DNA of 64,000 bases from Sciurus carolinensis (taxonomy: Eukaryota > Chordata > Mammalia > Rodentia > Sciuridae). Position numbers and translations under genes: made by a program. This document shows positions 33,666 to 45,143 of this stretch, piece after piece; position 1 is the first letter of the stretch, and each line of letters starts with the position of its first letter. The notes under the pieces are model-generated. The model saw only the letters and a program-made list of their open reading frames with translations. It was not told the DNA's origin and did no database searches. The stretch is from the NCBI RefSeq assembly GCF_902686445.1, contig NC_062217.1:173443098-173507097 (forward strand), read 5' to 3'.

Positions 33666-33800
33666 AAATCCTGGGACTGTCATTTACTGCTTTTGTGGCC
33701 TTCAGCCTCAAAAGGCAGGAGAGAGCACTCTCCTGCCTATTTTCTCATCTGCAAAGTGGGCATCATTATCTGTTCTGAGGATGAACTGAGACCAGGATTT
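33666..33800 (+). mobile_element. MIR SINE fragment (plus)
   Basis: 'gcctattttctcatctgcaa' then 'agtgggcatcattatctg' and 'gaggatgaactgag' follow MIR order. The younger B1-dID SINE is inserted at its left edge. Confidence 0.75.
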
Positions 33801-36800
33801 CAGGCGCACGCCCAGGGCCTGGGCAGGTCCAGCTCTGCAGGGAGGAAGGGGCCTTGGAAGACTGGGCTGTACAGAAAGCACGTCCTGCCCCGGCCAGGGC
33901 TGCGCCAGAACACGGGGCTGAGGAGGGGCTGGCTGTGCGGCGCTCTCAGGAGCAGTCAGGTCCTTCTACTGCCCGTGCCCTGGAGGGGACACGTCCCCGG
34001 CGTTGGCACCTGTGGGTGGAGCCTCCTTGTCTCCCACACTCACCTCTTGGTACGGCTCCAAGGCCATCGGACACCGGCTGCCGGCTGGCCAGTCCACAAA
34101 AGCCTTGTCACGCTCTTCCCTTACACAGAGGCACACAAAGCTGCCTGAGTTAAAGCCACACGTCCCGCGACAGCCCCCAGACTCTGCTCAGAGCGGCTGC
34201 ATCAACGGCGCTGTGGCAGGATTGAAGGCAATGGGCTTTGGGGCCTCTGAAGCGCACACAGCTTAGGGTCACCAACTGGCCTGCAGAGCAAAAGCCACCA
34301 CCCAGAACCCACGTGTGCCAGGAGCCGCTCCTCTGGACAATTCCAGAGGCATTTTCTGCACGTCCTAAATGAGTGGTAAGAAGAAACACAGCATCCCTAC
34401 AGCACCCACTGCCCGCCCGACTAGGCTCTGGCAAACCCATCTGTGGGTTAGATGTCCCATGGGTCAGGACGAGGCCTGGAGAGGCCTGCGGCTGAGGGGA
34501 TGAGATCCCCAGACACAGTCAGGGAAGACAGTCAACCCAAATGAGCTCCCTGGTTCTGCCACCCAAGCGGGGGACAGCAGCTAGGAGTGGACAAGAGCCA
34601 AGACCCCGGGAGCAAGGGCAGGAGAGGGAGGAGAAGGGGTGCACAGAAGAGCTGGGTGAAGAGGGGAGACCAAGCACAGGTGGCAACCTGGAGGTCCAGA
34701 CCAGGGACAGCGCTGTGGGAGGACGGCAGAGGCGTGGTGACGCTGTGCCCAGAGAATTAGTCTCTGTTGTCTGCCCTCTGACTACTCACAGTGTTGGACA
34801 GGGAGAACTCCGGGAGGTGAAATGTCAGGCAGGGACAAAGACGGTGAGGATGGGTCAAGCTTTGGACTAGGAGCCAGAGGTGACCAGGAACAACGAAACG
34901 CCAGGATTCCCTAGAGGCAGGCAGGTCGTGGGTCGCCCAGAGAATCTGGGGTAGGAGACCCAAGCATCCTGACTGTAAATGTTAAGGGACTTAAAAACCA
35001 AGAAGTTTGGGATACTAGCCACACTGGAGGGACAGTCACACAAAGCACATAAGCTCCATGCAAGTACTTCCTGTTTTTTGACCTTCCTGTGATAAAAAGA
35101 AGTCAGCCGTGCCTGACGTGAACTTGACTGTGTGTAAAAGTTTTGAGGGACGTGAGTTCAGGGTGCCTCTCCGCGTGTCAGGAGGGGCGAGGAAGTCATT
35201 CAGAATACTTGGAACCACGGAGACATGGAGCATGGCGTTTCCCTCCCTGTGGCCTGTATGCCCCCAGCCTCCTCTCTGCTGTGGAGAGTCAGCCTCCACC
35301 TGCTGTGGGGCCTGAGTAGCCTGCCTGGAGGGGCAAGTGATCCCAGAGAGGAACCAACTCCTGGCCCGCCCACAACAAAGCCAGCCTGCCAGCAAGAAAC
35401 CCCCTTCCTCCGTGAGAAGGGGTCAGGACAAGCGTGGCCCACGCTCTGAAAGACAGGGTCACTTGCTACCAGCTTTCCGGACAAAGAATCAACTTCCAAA
35501 GCCCCTGAGCTGAAGTCCCACCAGGGGATCCTGTGGGGTCCTGTCTTTGCAGAGGAATGTGGAACTCTTTCCTGGCATAAAAGTGATGTTGAATAAAGTG
35601 AACCTGAGAGGGCTTATCTGAAAACATGGTCATTCAAGGACAGTTTTGCATTTTCTGAGGGACAGTGCATTCTCCATGCTGTCTAGAGCAGTGCTAAGGA
35701 CTGCCCACCCCAGGGGAGAGCCTGGTTTTCCCACCAAACCAGCATGAGAAGGGACAAGAACCTGCCCTTTGCCCCCCCCCCCGAAAACCTGAACGAAAGG
35801 AACAGCCTCTAAGGCTGCAGGGAATTGGTTGCCCATTCTGCAAGTTCTCCAGGACTCCCAAATAAAGAATGACCTAAACCCATGACTGCATTCGGCCAAA
35901 GGCACATTTCCAGTGTTAAAAAGGCAACAAGAGGCAATGCCGCTCTGGCCAGAGATGCAGGCAAATAGCTTGTCTCCTGGGAGTCAGACTTGAGTCAAAG
36001 GTCATGGAGACACAGTAACAGGAAATGAAACCAGATGAGGACAGGTGGGAACACTGAAGCCACGCTCTGTCCCCAAGCTGTGGATGGGCTGGCTGGAGCA
36101 CAGGTGGCAGCATGGAGTCCTCCCTGCCCACGCAGGCCAGCACCAAGGCCAGTCGGGGTGTCCCAACCTGTCATGCTGTGGTGGCCTACCTTGGGGCCCA
36201 CACCTGCTGCAGAAGTGGCTTCCACAGCACCCCAGCCAGAACTCTGACCATCCCTGATCTGCCAGCCTCAACCCTCTGGTTCCCCACCAGCAACAGAAAT
36301 GGAAGTGGACAGACCTGAGTGGGATTGCCTTGGCTAAGCACTAGTGTTAGTGACTTTCAAACCCGATCAGCACGAATCTGGACCAGCAGTGTTGACCTCG
36401 TGCTGTGTAAACCTCTAGACTAGCACACCCAGGGCAACCCGGCAGGTCCCCTCTCACCCTGCTGGGGTTCTGGTTCTAGTCACACTTGCATACATCCCAC
36501 TTTTACATGCACTCATCCCGGTCTGTGAATTTCATTCTTCAAAATCTCAAGACTAGAACTCAGAGAGAAGAGACCGATGGTGAGCTCTGGGGTCTCTGCA
36601 GCTCTGGAGGGCCCAGCCCGCTGCTAAGAGCTGCAGCCCGTAGCTCTGCAGCAGTGCAGAGGAAACGGGCCTTCTCAGCTACAGAGGCCTGCAGCTTCTG
36701 CAGACCCACTGCCAGCAGCAGCAGAGAATCCAGGTTCATCTCAAGCTCAGGTTTCCGTATCACCCATCAGAGGAGACACAGGAGAGTAGAGGGAACTCTC

Positions 36801-37080
36801 TCTCTGATTTGCCATTCTGGACTATGACTGCTCTTAGCCACTGGAACTTTGTTTCTTTTAAATTTGGTATCAATGTGACCTGACTACCAGCTAGCAAGGC
36901 TGCCAGCCAAGAACCACACCCCCTACACACAGCTTTTCCATAAAGCTTTGCAGTGCCTCACACCAGACCGCTAACAACTCCCACCCACTCGAGACAAGCC
37001 ACCTGTCTGAAAGATCAAGGTCAAAATAAATAACAGGGTGGGACAAAGAACTCTTAGGAGACAGACCATGGAGTGAGCTG
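33801..37080. other. GC-rich unique DNA, no gene recognised
   Basis: About 3.3 kb without a confidently recognised repeat. Frames of 151 (33693-34148), 119 (35036-35395, minus) and 113 codons (36486-36827) have no known domain, and several overlap frames on the other strand. A run of about 13 C at 35769-35781 is a small homopolymer. Confidence 0.5.
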
Positions 37081-37084
37081 AACA

Positions 37085-38250
37085 CAGTGTCAACCACACA
37101 TTCAACTAATATTCTCAGAGCCAGGAGGCCTGTGCCTGCAGGTAACAGTAATGTGAGACTCTTTAAAAGGGAACATTCAGTAAATAATAAAGAGCTCTTG
37201 CAAATCAAAAGCCTGGAAAACACAATTATTAATGCCACGAAAGATTTAGGAGATAAGATTGAAGAAGTCAAAAAAGTAGGGTAAAATGTTCGAAAGATGA
37301 AAAATAGGAAGGAAAAGATAAGAAGCTTAAAGGATGAATGAAGAAAGTCTAATATTTGAATAACAAGAGTGTCACAAAGAAAAGGCAAAGCAAATGAAAG
37401 AGAGATAATTAAGAAGTACTTCTTTAAAAAGTCTTAGATCTAAAGGCCATTGGTCACTAGATTTCTGTCCACAGACGCACAGTCCAGTGAATACAAATAG
37501 CCCTACACTGGGCTAATATTGTGAAATTCTAGATTCTAGATGTTTCCTGTAATGATGAGGAGAAAATGTCACACATTAAAAAAAAAAAAAAAAAAAAGAA
37601 CAATAAACAGGAATTGAAAAACTAGGTGACAGTGCAGTGGTGCCCTCAAACTTCTAAGATCTTTTACAGCCTACATTTTTATACACAGCCGAAGTGTGAG
37701 ACTGTATTAGTCAAGCATAAGGCTTTACTGGTCAAGTGAGGGCAGCATCAACATTTTCAGTTTGTGCAACGTCTTAAAAACGCACTTTGCATGCATCTTC
37801 TAGAACGTAATGGGAAACAGAAGCAGAAGAAGAGAGAGTGGGGGAAGGATGCTGACCCCTAAAAATTGGAACTGATTAACAACCTGATGAATGACTGTTA
37901 AGACAAGTTTAGGCCCCAGGCAACTATTTGTGCTATGAAGTAAATAGAAAATAAAGTAAATTAAAAAAAAAAAAGGCAATCACTAATTTCAGGAAAAAAC
38001 AACAACCAAAAATTTACAGTAAAATAAACAGAATGGAAGTAAATGGCTCCAAACAATATTTGAAAAATCACAGTAAGAGAATATACTGTAGATTACCTGC
38101 CTCAGCCCCAAGGAAGCAGCATTCTTATCCTCACTTAGGAAGACTTCTGTTAAGTGGGGGAGTAGCACACTCTTTACAGAAAAGAGGAAAAATGACAGAA
38201 GGTAAATTCTAGAAAAACCCTTGAACAAGCAATGTTTTCTCAAGGGTACG
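37085..38250 (+). mobile_element. Old L1 fragment, ORF1-like part, dead
   Basis: The sequence follows L1M/HAL1 ORF1 in order: a lysine-rich 'gaagtcaaaaaagtag', 'gatgaaaaataggaagg', 'taatatttgaataacaagag', 'gaaatgaaagagag'-type words, then 'cacagccgaagtgtgagac' near the ORF1 end. Stops and indels abound. A run of A at 37578-37597 interrupts it. Only short frames survive, so it is inactive. Boundaries approximate. Confidence 0.6.
37578..37597 (+). repeat. Poly(A) tract
   Basis: Twenty bases, all A except where GAAC begins. Lies inside the L1-like fragment and may be internal A-richness rather than a tail. Confidence 0.9.
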
Positions 38251-38544
38251 CACTCTTCCTTCCAAAGGGCCTCAGGGTGAACTGAGGCATTGCAGTTGTC
38301 TTTTCTTGGGTGTCAAATTGTGATCGTGTTGACTTGTTTTCAGCTGTGGGTTTCTTGCCTCGTCATTTCAAGTAGACATTTAGACCAGATGCCCTGGCTT
38401 CCTGAGTAACAAAGTCATGTGCACTGTCCATTGTCTTGTCTTTTGTTAGCATATGACTTCAGCTGGCCCTGGCTAGGTGGATAAGGTTAATGGGATGGCT
38501 TTGTGGCATAGGGACTGAGGCCTTCCATCTGCAGAGCTGGCACT
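38251..38544. other. Unique DNA, nothing recognised
   Basis: About 300 bp of mixed sequence between the L1-like fragment and a MIR. Confidence 0.5.
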
Positions 38545-38745
38545 GCGTAGCAGTCAAGAGGAGCCGCTGGCACTGGGCTTCCCAGATTGAAGTCCCAATC
38601 CTGCCACATACAGGTCATGTCCATTCTTTGTGCATCAGTTCCCATCCATAACAGGGATCACAGTAGTGCCCACTTCACGAACTTGTGGTGAGATAACAGA
38701 AGCAAAGCCCTTGCAACGGAGCCCAGCATACAAGCTGCCCTGGCC
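38545..38745 (+). mobile_element. MIR SINE fragment (plus)
   Basis: 'cactgggcttcccagattg', 'tgccacatacaggtcatg', 'gcatcagttcccatccat', 'gatcacagtagtgccc' and 'ttgtggtgagataacag' follow the MIR consensus nearly end to end. Confidence 0.85.
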
Positions 38746-39164
38746 CAGCCTGAGGTTTGCCATCCACCGCATCCATGCTCCTTTGTTGCTGTGCACATCT
38801 GGAAACTCCCAGGGGTGGAGGGGCCACCGTTCCCCTCAGTCACATGCGGAGAGTGTCCTGTTGGCTGGGACTTAACGATGTGGCCTCTCTCAGCTGCAAG
38901 GGCACAGGGAGCGAGGCCTAAAATCATCATCTTTGGTAAAGAAGTTGGCATCAGGTACCAGAGCACAGTCTCGGCCACCATCTCTAAGTTGGGCGTTGCC
39001 TCCATGTTCCATGTTGCACAGCTATTAAGTGAAAAGATAAAGCTGTGCAAAGGATAGACCTGTAGATGCAGTTATAAGGTTTTCTAAATTAAAATGAGGT
39101 TGCATTTTATTTTTTTTTATGTCTTGATTTTTGCTCAACTTAGAGATTAGCTCTTTTGAATCTT

Positions 39165-39168
<4 letters not shown>
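38746..39168. other. Unique DNA, nothing recognised
   Basis: Mixed sequence with an 88-codon plus frame of no recognised family. Confidence 0.5.

Positions 39169-39197
<29 letters not shown>
39169..39197 (+). repeat. Poly(A) tract, 29 A
   Basis: Uninterrupted A run. No clear retroposon on its left, so the source of the tail is not identified. Confidence 0.95.
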
Positions 39198-39199
<2 letters not shown>

Positions 39200-39269
39200 T
39201 GACATTCCCATAGCAGACAGTGCACGAGGATCCCTTGCTTGGTGTGGGTTTCTTTGCTTGTTTTGAGTT

Positions 39270-39345
39270 TTGTTGTTCAGTGCTGGGGACTGAACCCAGG
39301 TCTCACACCCCAAGCACTCTGCCACTGAGCTGCACTCCAGCCCTC
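39270..39345 (-). mobile_element. ID SINE (minus)
   Basis: Reverse complement reads GGGCTGGAGTGCAGCTCAGT, 'ggcagagtgcttggggtg', then a B-box-like 'tgggttcagtcccc' and a CAACAAAAC tail. Target duplications were not found with confidence. Confidence 0.9.
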
Positions 39346-41084
39346 TCTTTAGTTTTATCACAGTAAAGGAGTACCTTGTACCTTTTTTTTATTTTTAACA
39401 GGTGGGCATTAGACTCTATCCAGCAAAAAATGCTGGTTTTTTTCAACACAGCTTTGGGATATTGGGGCTACCAAAGCAGAAATCTCATATAGGAACCTCA
39501 CACATTCATTTGCCATGACTGACTTCTCTGTCTTGTGGAACTGAAAGTTCTAAGAATGGTTTTCTTTAAAGCAATACAGAAACTTTTTTATTGCAAACAG
39601 CTAAATAAAGGCTGGCAAAAACAATAGGTTCATTTTTCACTGCAGATCTTCAAATTATAGGAAATTTGTCTCTTGGCCAATTTGGGCTGGCTCAGAGCCA
39701 AAATAAATGTCTCCATCCTCACCCTCACCCATACACTTACTGTGGCAAGATAAAAACCCTTAATTTAAAAAAACTCAGGCCAAGCTTTGGGTAAGAAGCA
39801 GAGTGAGTCCCTGAACCACACCAGCCATGAAAAAAATGTTTATACCAGTTCATTTTGTTCATTTCTGCAAATCAAATATCAAAGACGAGGAACTTTTTTA
39901 AGGCCTCAAATATTGTGATAGTCCATTGTAAATCAAGTTGTAAAAACTAGAGGTACACACAAGAACAACAGATAAATGTGAAAGTACTCCCTGGCTGAGT
40001 ATCGCTGAGCAACTGTCTTCCTCCAGGTGGGCCAGCCCAGGGAAATCAGCAGGCGTCTTTCTGATTCAGAGCTCAAAGCACCTCTTCAGCTTTTAGCCAT
40101 GACGCCCTCCCCCCTTTTTTTAATTAACAAGATTTGAGATCATTTGGCAAATTGTATCCATAAAAGTGAATATTGTGACTGGATGATGTTTTATCACTTG
40201 CAGAATAAATCTCCTGCTCCTCTCCCTGTGTACTTCATAAATGTCGCTTCCTCTTCATATTTATCTTGCTTTCAAAATCCATTATGCAATTGTCACTTCA
40301 TTGAAATCAAAAGCTGTCTCTTAATTACACAGGGATGGATTATAAATCAGTTACCCATCTCTCTATACGTTCACTTTTTTAACAATTACAGCTAGATGCC
40401 TATTTTTGTACACAAAAGACCAAAGTGGATTTTAGTGGGTTAAAATGAAGTCTGACAAAATTCTGCAGCTTGGAAGTCACAACCGAGCAATACGCGTGTG
40501 CCTAGTTAACTAGCCAGCGCCATCCTGGCTGATGAAATGATGCAGAACTTGGTGAGTCAGTGGCTTTGGGGAAGACGGGGCAGGGAGGAGGAGTGGGCTT
40601 CCTCCCCAATCGAGTTAAATTTGGCAGGTGGAGCGCGAGCCGTCCCTCACAGGATCTGAAAAGGCTGCTGTTGGTGACTTTGCAGGGAGCACACCCCTGC
40701 AGCGGAACTTGTGACCAATGGTCTTGGGTGAAACAGGAGTCTGCTGCATATCCTGGTGATTAATTCATACAGAGGCACCAACTCTTAAGTTTAAAACACC
40801 CTCTAAGTGGGGGGGAAATGCTGCATGGCTGAGCACTAAGACTTAATTCATTTAGTATTAACTTTCAGCCTTTATTAAAGGGCTTTAGTTTTATTTGTGT
40901 GATATTAGTGCGTTTCTGGAAAAATAAACCCCAAATGGTTTTTAGCTCACTGGACGCCATATACTCCTTATTCAAATCACAAGATGTGCATCGCTTTGCA
41001 GAAGAAATAAAGATTCCCATTTTTTAAAGTTTACTTTTAAGACGAAAAGTCATTGCATAAGGGCGCACTGAGCTTCAGTGGCAG
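39346..41084. promoter_or_regulatory. AT-rich, repeat-free, conserved-element-like block
   Basis: Unique, AT-rich sequence with TTTAATTAACAAG, ATTTGAGATCATTTG and TTTATTAAAG words and no visible transposon. 40480-40760 is GC-richer with only short frames. Composition fits conserved non-coding DNA. Confidence 0.4.
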
Positions 41085-41315
41085 GCAACTGGGGACTCAG
41101 GGGACTGTATTCAGATGCAAGTGGACACTGGCAGGTACAGTAGACAGATTCACGTCCCCTGGAAGGATCCAGGATGGCTTCCCAGAGCAGGTGGCGTTTT
41201 CCTTTGGCTTTGAAGGGTGAGCAGGAGTTCAACGTGAGGATGGGCAGAAGGGAGTGTTCTCGGCAGAGGGCAGAGCAGCATGTACTATAGTTTGGGGGCA
41301 TCAAAAATGAAAAAA
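41085..41315 (+). mobile_element. Ancient interspersed repeat remnant, possibly L2-related
   Basis: 'atggcttcccagagcagg', 'tggcgttttcctttgg', 'ttgaagggtgagcaggagtt' and 'ggcagagggcagagcagca' follow, with divergence, a widespread old mammalian repeat that I cannot name with certainty. Confidence 0.45.
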
Positions 41316-41784
41316 ATAAGAAAACAAGCACGCGCTCTGATCCAGGAAACGTGATCTGGACAGCCCCACCCACCCCGCTGCTGCACAACATTGGTAGATT
41401 TGACCTGGGCCACTCCTAGCTTTCCTGCAGCTCCCTGTCCAGGGTCCTCTCCAGCTGCCCTGTGGGCTTGGGGACTGTGATCTGGTCAGGAGCCAGGGTA
41501 TAACTTCTGGGATAAAGCTCCAGATAGAGTCCCTTTCCCGCAGGAGGCATGCTGGTCAGCTCAGAGGAGCCAGGTCCTCTGCCTCCGACTGGTCCCCAGT
41601 GCTGTAGAATGAGCACCTGCTAGGTGCTCAGAAATGGCAAGAGGCACTGGGCACTGGGGTCCCTTATTCCAAATTCCTTCCCCTCTGCCACATTCCCATG
41701 ACCTCCTGCCTCTCAGGACCCCAGGGCTAGGCTGCTGCCCAGCAGGGGTCCCTCCTCCTCATTTAGCCACCTCTTCCAGAGACA
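41316..41784. other. Unique DNA, nothing recognised
   Basis: GC-rich, short frames only. Confidence 0.5.
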
Positions 41785-41856
41785 CCCATGCAGGATGACC
41801 AGGAGATGCCCAAGCAGGATGACCAGGAGATGCCCATGCACGATGACCAGAAGGAA
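41785..41856 (+). repeat. 24-bp tandem repeat, three copies
   Basis: Copies at 41785-41808, 41809-41832 and 41833-41856. The first two differ at one base and the third has four changes near its end. Because 24 is divisible by three, the minus frame reads an eight-residue repeat (WSSCMGIS-like), but there is no sign that it is expressed. Confidence 0.9.
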
Positions 41857-44030
41857 CCAGCCCACCCAGGGAGGAACTTGCAGGTAGCAACTATCTTTGG
41901 GTTAGTTCTAACCCCTCCCGTTTCCCGCCCTTCCCTTCCTCCCGGGGTGACCATAAATGTTTAAGCGTTATCTATCGACAATTATAATCATACGAAGTCA
42001 GGACAGATGGCCTCCACTCCTCCGCTCGCTGCCATAAAGTTTACAAACTCTCCATGGCCAGGGGATAAATTACCATCACTGATACCTCGCTCATTTACAC
42101 AGGGCATTTTTCTTCTGGATGGCTATTTTTCCCTTTCAATCATCTGGCCAAAATTGCTTTTTTTTTTATAACCAACTTGATTCCCTAGAACCTGAGAAAT
42201 ATTTTGGGATCTGACGAGCAGGTTAGAAACCATCATAAATGATTAGGTAAAGAGGATGTTTTGAAACACCAGCAGGCAGTCCGATTTCTTAAGCATTTTG
42301 ATCCCACGGGACAAGGGAGCAACCATGTACTCCCGCTGGGTCAGGAACAGGGAGAAACGGGCCCCTGAAGGTTTATTTACACATGTCCTGGCGGAGATAA
42401 TCGTGTTCAGATGAAGTTTTTAGCCACCAATAACTGCTATTGTTCTGTGGACTAATTATGTCTACCTTAGATTCACTAACATGGGCCAATCAAGTCTGTC
42501 ACGTGGGATGATATTTCTGGTGGTTGTTTTCTAGATTTCCCCCCCACAATGAGACCAGTGGGTATTGTGCAACAGTATAGAAAAGGAATGATTAATTCAA
42601 AGTTCAGGTGCAAGACAGGGTCAGAAAAGAAATGTTCCTGGATGGAGTGAGCATTTCAAGATGAATTTGTGGCCTGCAACATCATTTTACGGTGCATTTT
42701 CCGTTTTGTTACCAGGGGAAGTCTGGTGGCTGACACACGAGTGATCACAGTGTTTGGTGCCATGTTCTGTGATCGGCTTTTCATAAAAATTAGCTGACAT
42801 TGTCATGAGCACACAAGTAAATTTATAGCTTTCATACTGGACTGCCGTTCCCAGAGCAGTTTCCAATCACTTGGGCTTTTTATTAAGTTTATTGTTCTTT
42901 TATTGTTCAGTGGAGTGTAAGCTGTGAGATTACAAATAAGTGCAAGTTCCACTGGATATGAAGTGGAGCTGCAGAACCGGAGCAGAAACCCGGGAAGGAG
43001 GGGACGGTAATTTGAATTACCGGCAATGTGAGCACCACCGACTCCTGTTCTTGTCACCTGTCCCTCGGCAGACTTAGGAAACCGGTGTTCCATTCACATG
43101 GAAGTCTCCCCAGAAGCCCCCCCGAGACGGCTCCCAGCTGGGACACCGTACAGCGGGCTGCTGTGCAGTGGTGGCCGCCTGGCCCTCCCCCCCACTCTTC
43201 TGGGTTCCCCCCAGGTTGTGCTGGATTCCTCTTCCTCTCACCTGCCAGGTACATCATGCTGGTGCTGCGAATGTCAGTGGACCCCAGGACAACTCTCAGA
43301 AGCCTGGCTGACAGTGAGCCCTCAAGCCCACCTGAATGCAGTGCGAGGGGTCTAGCTCTCTTCCCGGGCTTCCAGTCAGCCCTCCAGGCCCTGACCCGTC
43401 CACCAGTCCACCCCTCCTTCATGGTCCCCCAAAGAAAACATCCTCTTCATCACGGTTTCTGTTTTCTAAGGGCATTGATTGTGACCATGGTGGCCCAGGA
43501 AGCCCAGGCTGAGCAACTTCAGGACTGGCCTGGCCCTTGGGATGTCAGTTTATGGCAGCAGAGGTGGGGACAAGCAAGACCAGGGGCTCTTCTAGGCAGC
43601 CCTTCTGTGATCTCACAGCGGAGAGCAGCCAGAAGCCCCGCAGCAGTGTCCAGCCAGGCTCGGGCCAGGCTTTCACCAGGTGCGCTGCAGAATCGGGATA
43701 CCAGGCTCACCTAGCATCTGTCAAGCATGGTGGCTGAGTCGCTTTTGAAGCAGCTGCTGACAGAAGACCAACCATGGAGGCTGCTCTGACCTCCACAGCA
43801 TTTTCAGCAAGTGGTCAAAAGACTGTGTTGGCTCGGAAATCACCAGCCCGTACCTTCCAGAAACACGGCTGGGGACGGGATCCATCCCGGTGTCTCCCTC
43901 GGGGCTTAGAAAGAAGAGCCTCCCTCTCAAGGAGCCACACTGCGTCTGGGTGGCTGGAGCGGAGCTGCCCGGCAGGAGTGGGGTGCTGGGGCGGGTCCAG
44001 TGGAGGGAAGCCTGGAGTAGGAATTGCCCG
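41857..44030. other. AT-rich conserved-element-like part followed by GC-rich unique DNA
   Basis: 41940-42930 is AT-rich, repeat-free and has tandem SOX-like ATTGTT words at 42888-42908. 43030-44030 is GC-rich. Its 228-codon plus frame (43028-43714) is the second longest in the window but has no recognised domain and overlaps minus frames. Confidence 0.45.
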
Positions 44031-44127
44031 TGATTGATTGATTTGATGATTCAATGATTATTGATTGATACAATGATCGTTAATGATTTAGTTGATTGAG
44101 CTAATGATTATTCGTGACTGATTGATC
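44031..44127 (+). repeat. Degenerate TGATT-rich simple repeat
   Basis: Roughly 97 bp made almost wholly of TGATT, TGATTGAT, AATGATTA and related words. TGATTGAT is the preferred PBX-type word, so the tract is also a dense array of potential PBX/HOX sites. It begins sharply after GC-rich DNA at 44030. Confidence 0.85.
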
Positions 44128-44979
44128 CTTGTGTTAAAATGAAGTATTTTTATAACTGATAGCATTTTCATTCCAAGGAGACATTTAAAGATGACAAGTC
44201 AGAGGGACATGCATTCCATCCTCTCTTTAACAGTCTCCTGAAATGACTCTGCACCTCAGCCCTGAGTTGGCGACTCCAGACCCACGTGTCCTGCCCAGGA
44301 CTCCAGTCTTGGCAAGGCCGCTCCGAGAGCCAGGGCCTCGCCTCAGCCCGCTGGCCCCTGGCTCTGAGTACCAGGTGCCCAGTTTGCAGGCCACCCTAGC
44401 CAGCCCCGCCCTGCCGCTCACCGCACAGCCCTCTAGGCCAGACTGCACATGTCATCCAGGGGAAGGTGGCAGTGACCCCACTGCCCACCAGGATCAGTGT
44501 GGCCTCCTGGTTCAAACACCCAAGACCTCCCGCCTCCACCCACGTGGACCCCTGGTCCCACGGGCCCTGTGCAGACACGCTGCGTCTGTGGACAAGCAGC
44601 AGCATCTTCTTATGAAGCCACTGCCCCCACCTTCTCTGGCCTAGAATCTCTCCAGCCTCCGTGAGCCCTCTGAGACCCTTTTCCCCTTATGCCTTTCCCG
44701 GCTCCCCAGGCAGAGGGGACATCTGTCCTCCCGTGACCCCCAGGCCCCAGCCATGGCGGGCAGCCTCCCGGCCTCACAGACCATGCCTCCTGCACTTGTC
44801 CACCTCAGGTTCACGCACCCAGCAGCCGCTGCTCCCGGGCCGAGTCCACCGATGGGGCACTGACCCTGGATGGTTGTCTGAGATGTCCCCCACATTGTCC
44901 TCCCCACACTTCCTGGTTACAGCAGGATTCTAAAACCATGTTAAAACGGAATCCCATACTTGAACAGGTGTGTTTTGTA
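44128..44979. other. GC-rich unique DNA, no gene recognised
   Basis: A 133-codon plus frame (44243-44644) is proline-rich and has no recognised domain. No repeat identified. Confidence 0.5.
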
Positions 44980-45143
44980 AGACCCAGGGGCGCTGTATCT
45001 CTAAGCTACATCCCCAGCCCTTTCTAATTTTTATTCTGAGACAGGGCCTTGCTAAGTTGCTGAGGCTGGCCTTTAACTTGAAATCCTCCTGCCTCAGCCT
45101 CCCGAGTCCCTGGGGTGACAGGCATTGCCACTGCACGGGGCTC
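44980..45143 (-). mobile_element. B1-dID composite SINE (minus), truncated in the ID half
   Basis: Reverse complement reads a 7SL/B1-like half ('aggaggatttcaagttaaag'-type, 'ctcagcaacttagcaagg', 'ccctgtctcagaataaa') joined to 'gggctggggatgtagct' of the ID half, whose end is lost at about 44980. Same family as 33453-33665 but older. Confidence 0.88.

Noticed and set aside
36891..37388. 165-codon open frame, minus strand
   Set aside because: Mostly antisense to the L1 ORF1-like fragment; a repeat shadow.
43028..43714. 228-codon open frame, plus strand
   Set aside because: Low-complexity P/S/A/R-rich translation and opposed minus-strand frames. No family recognised.
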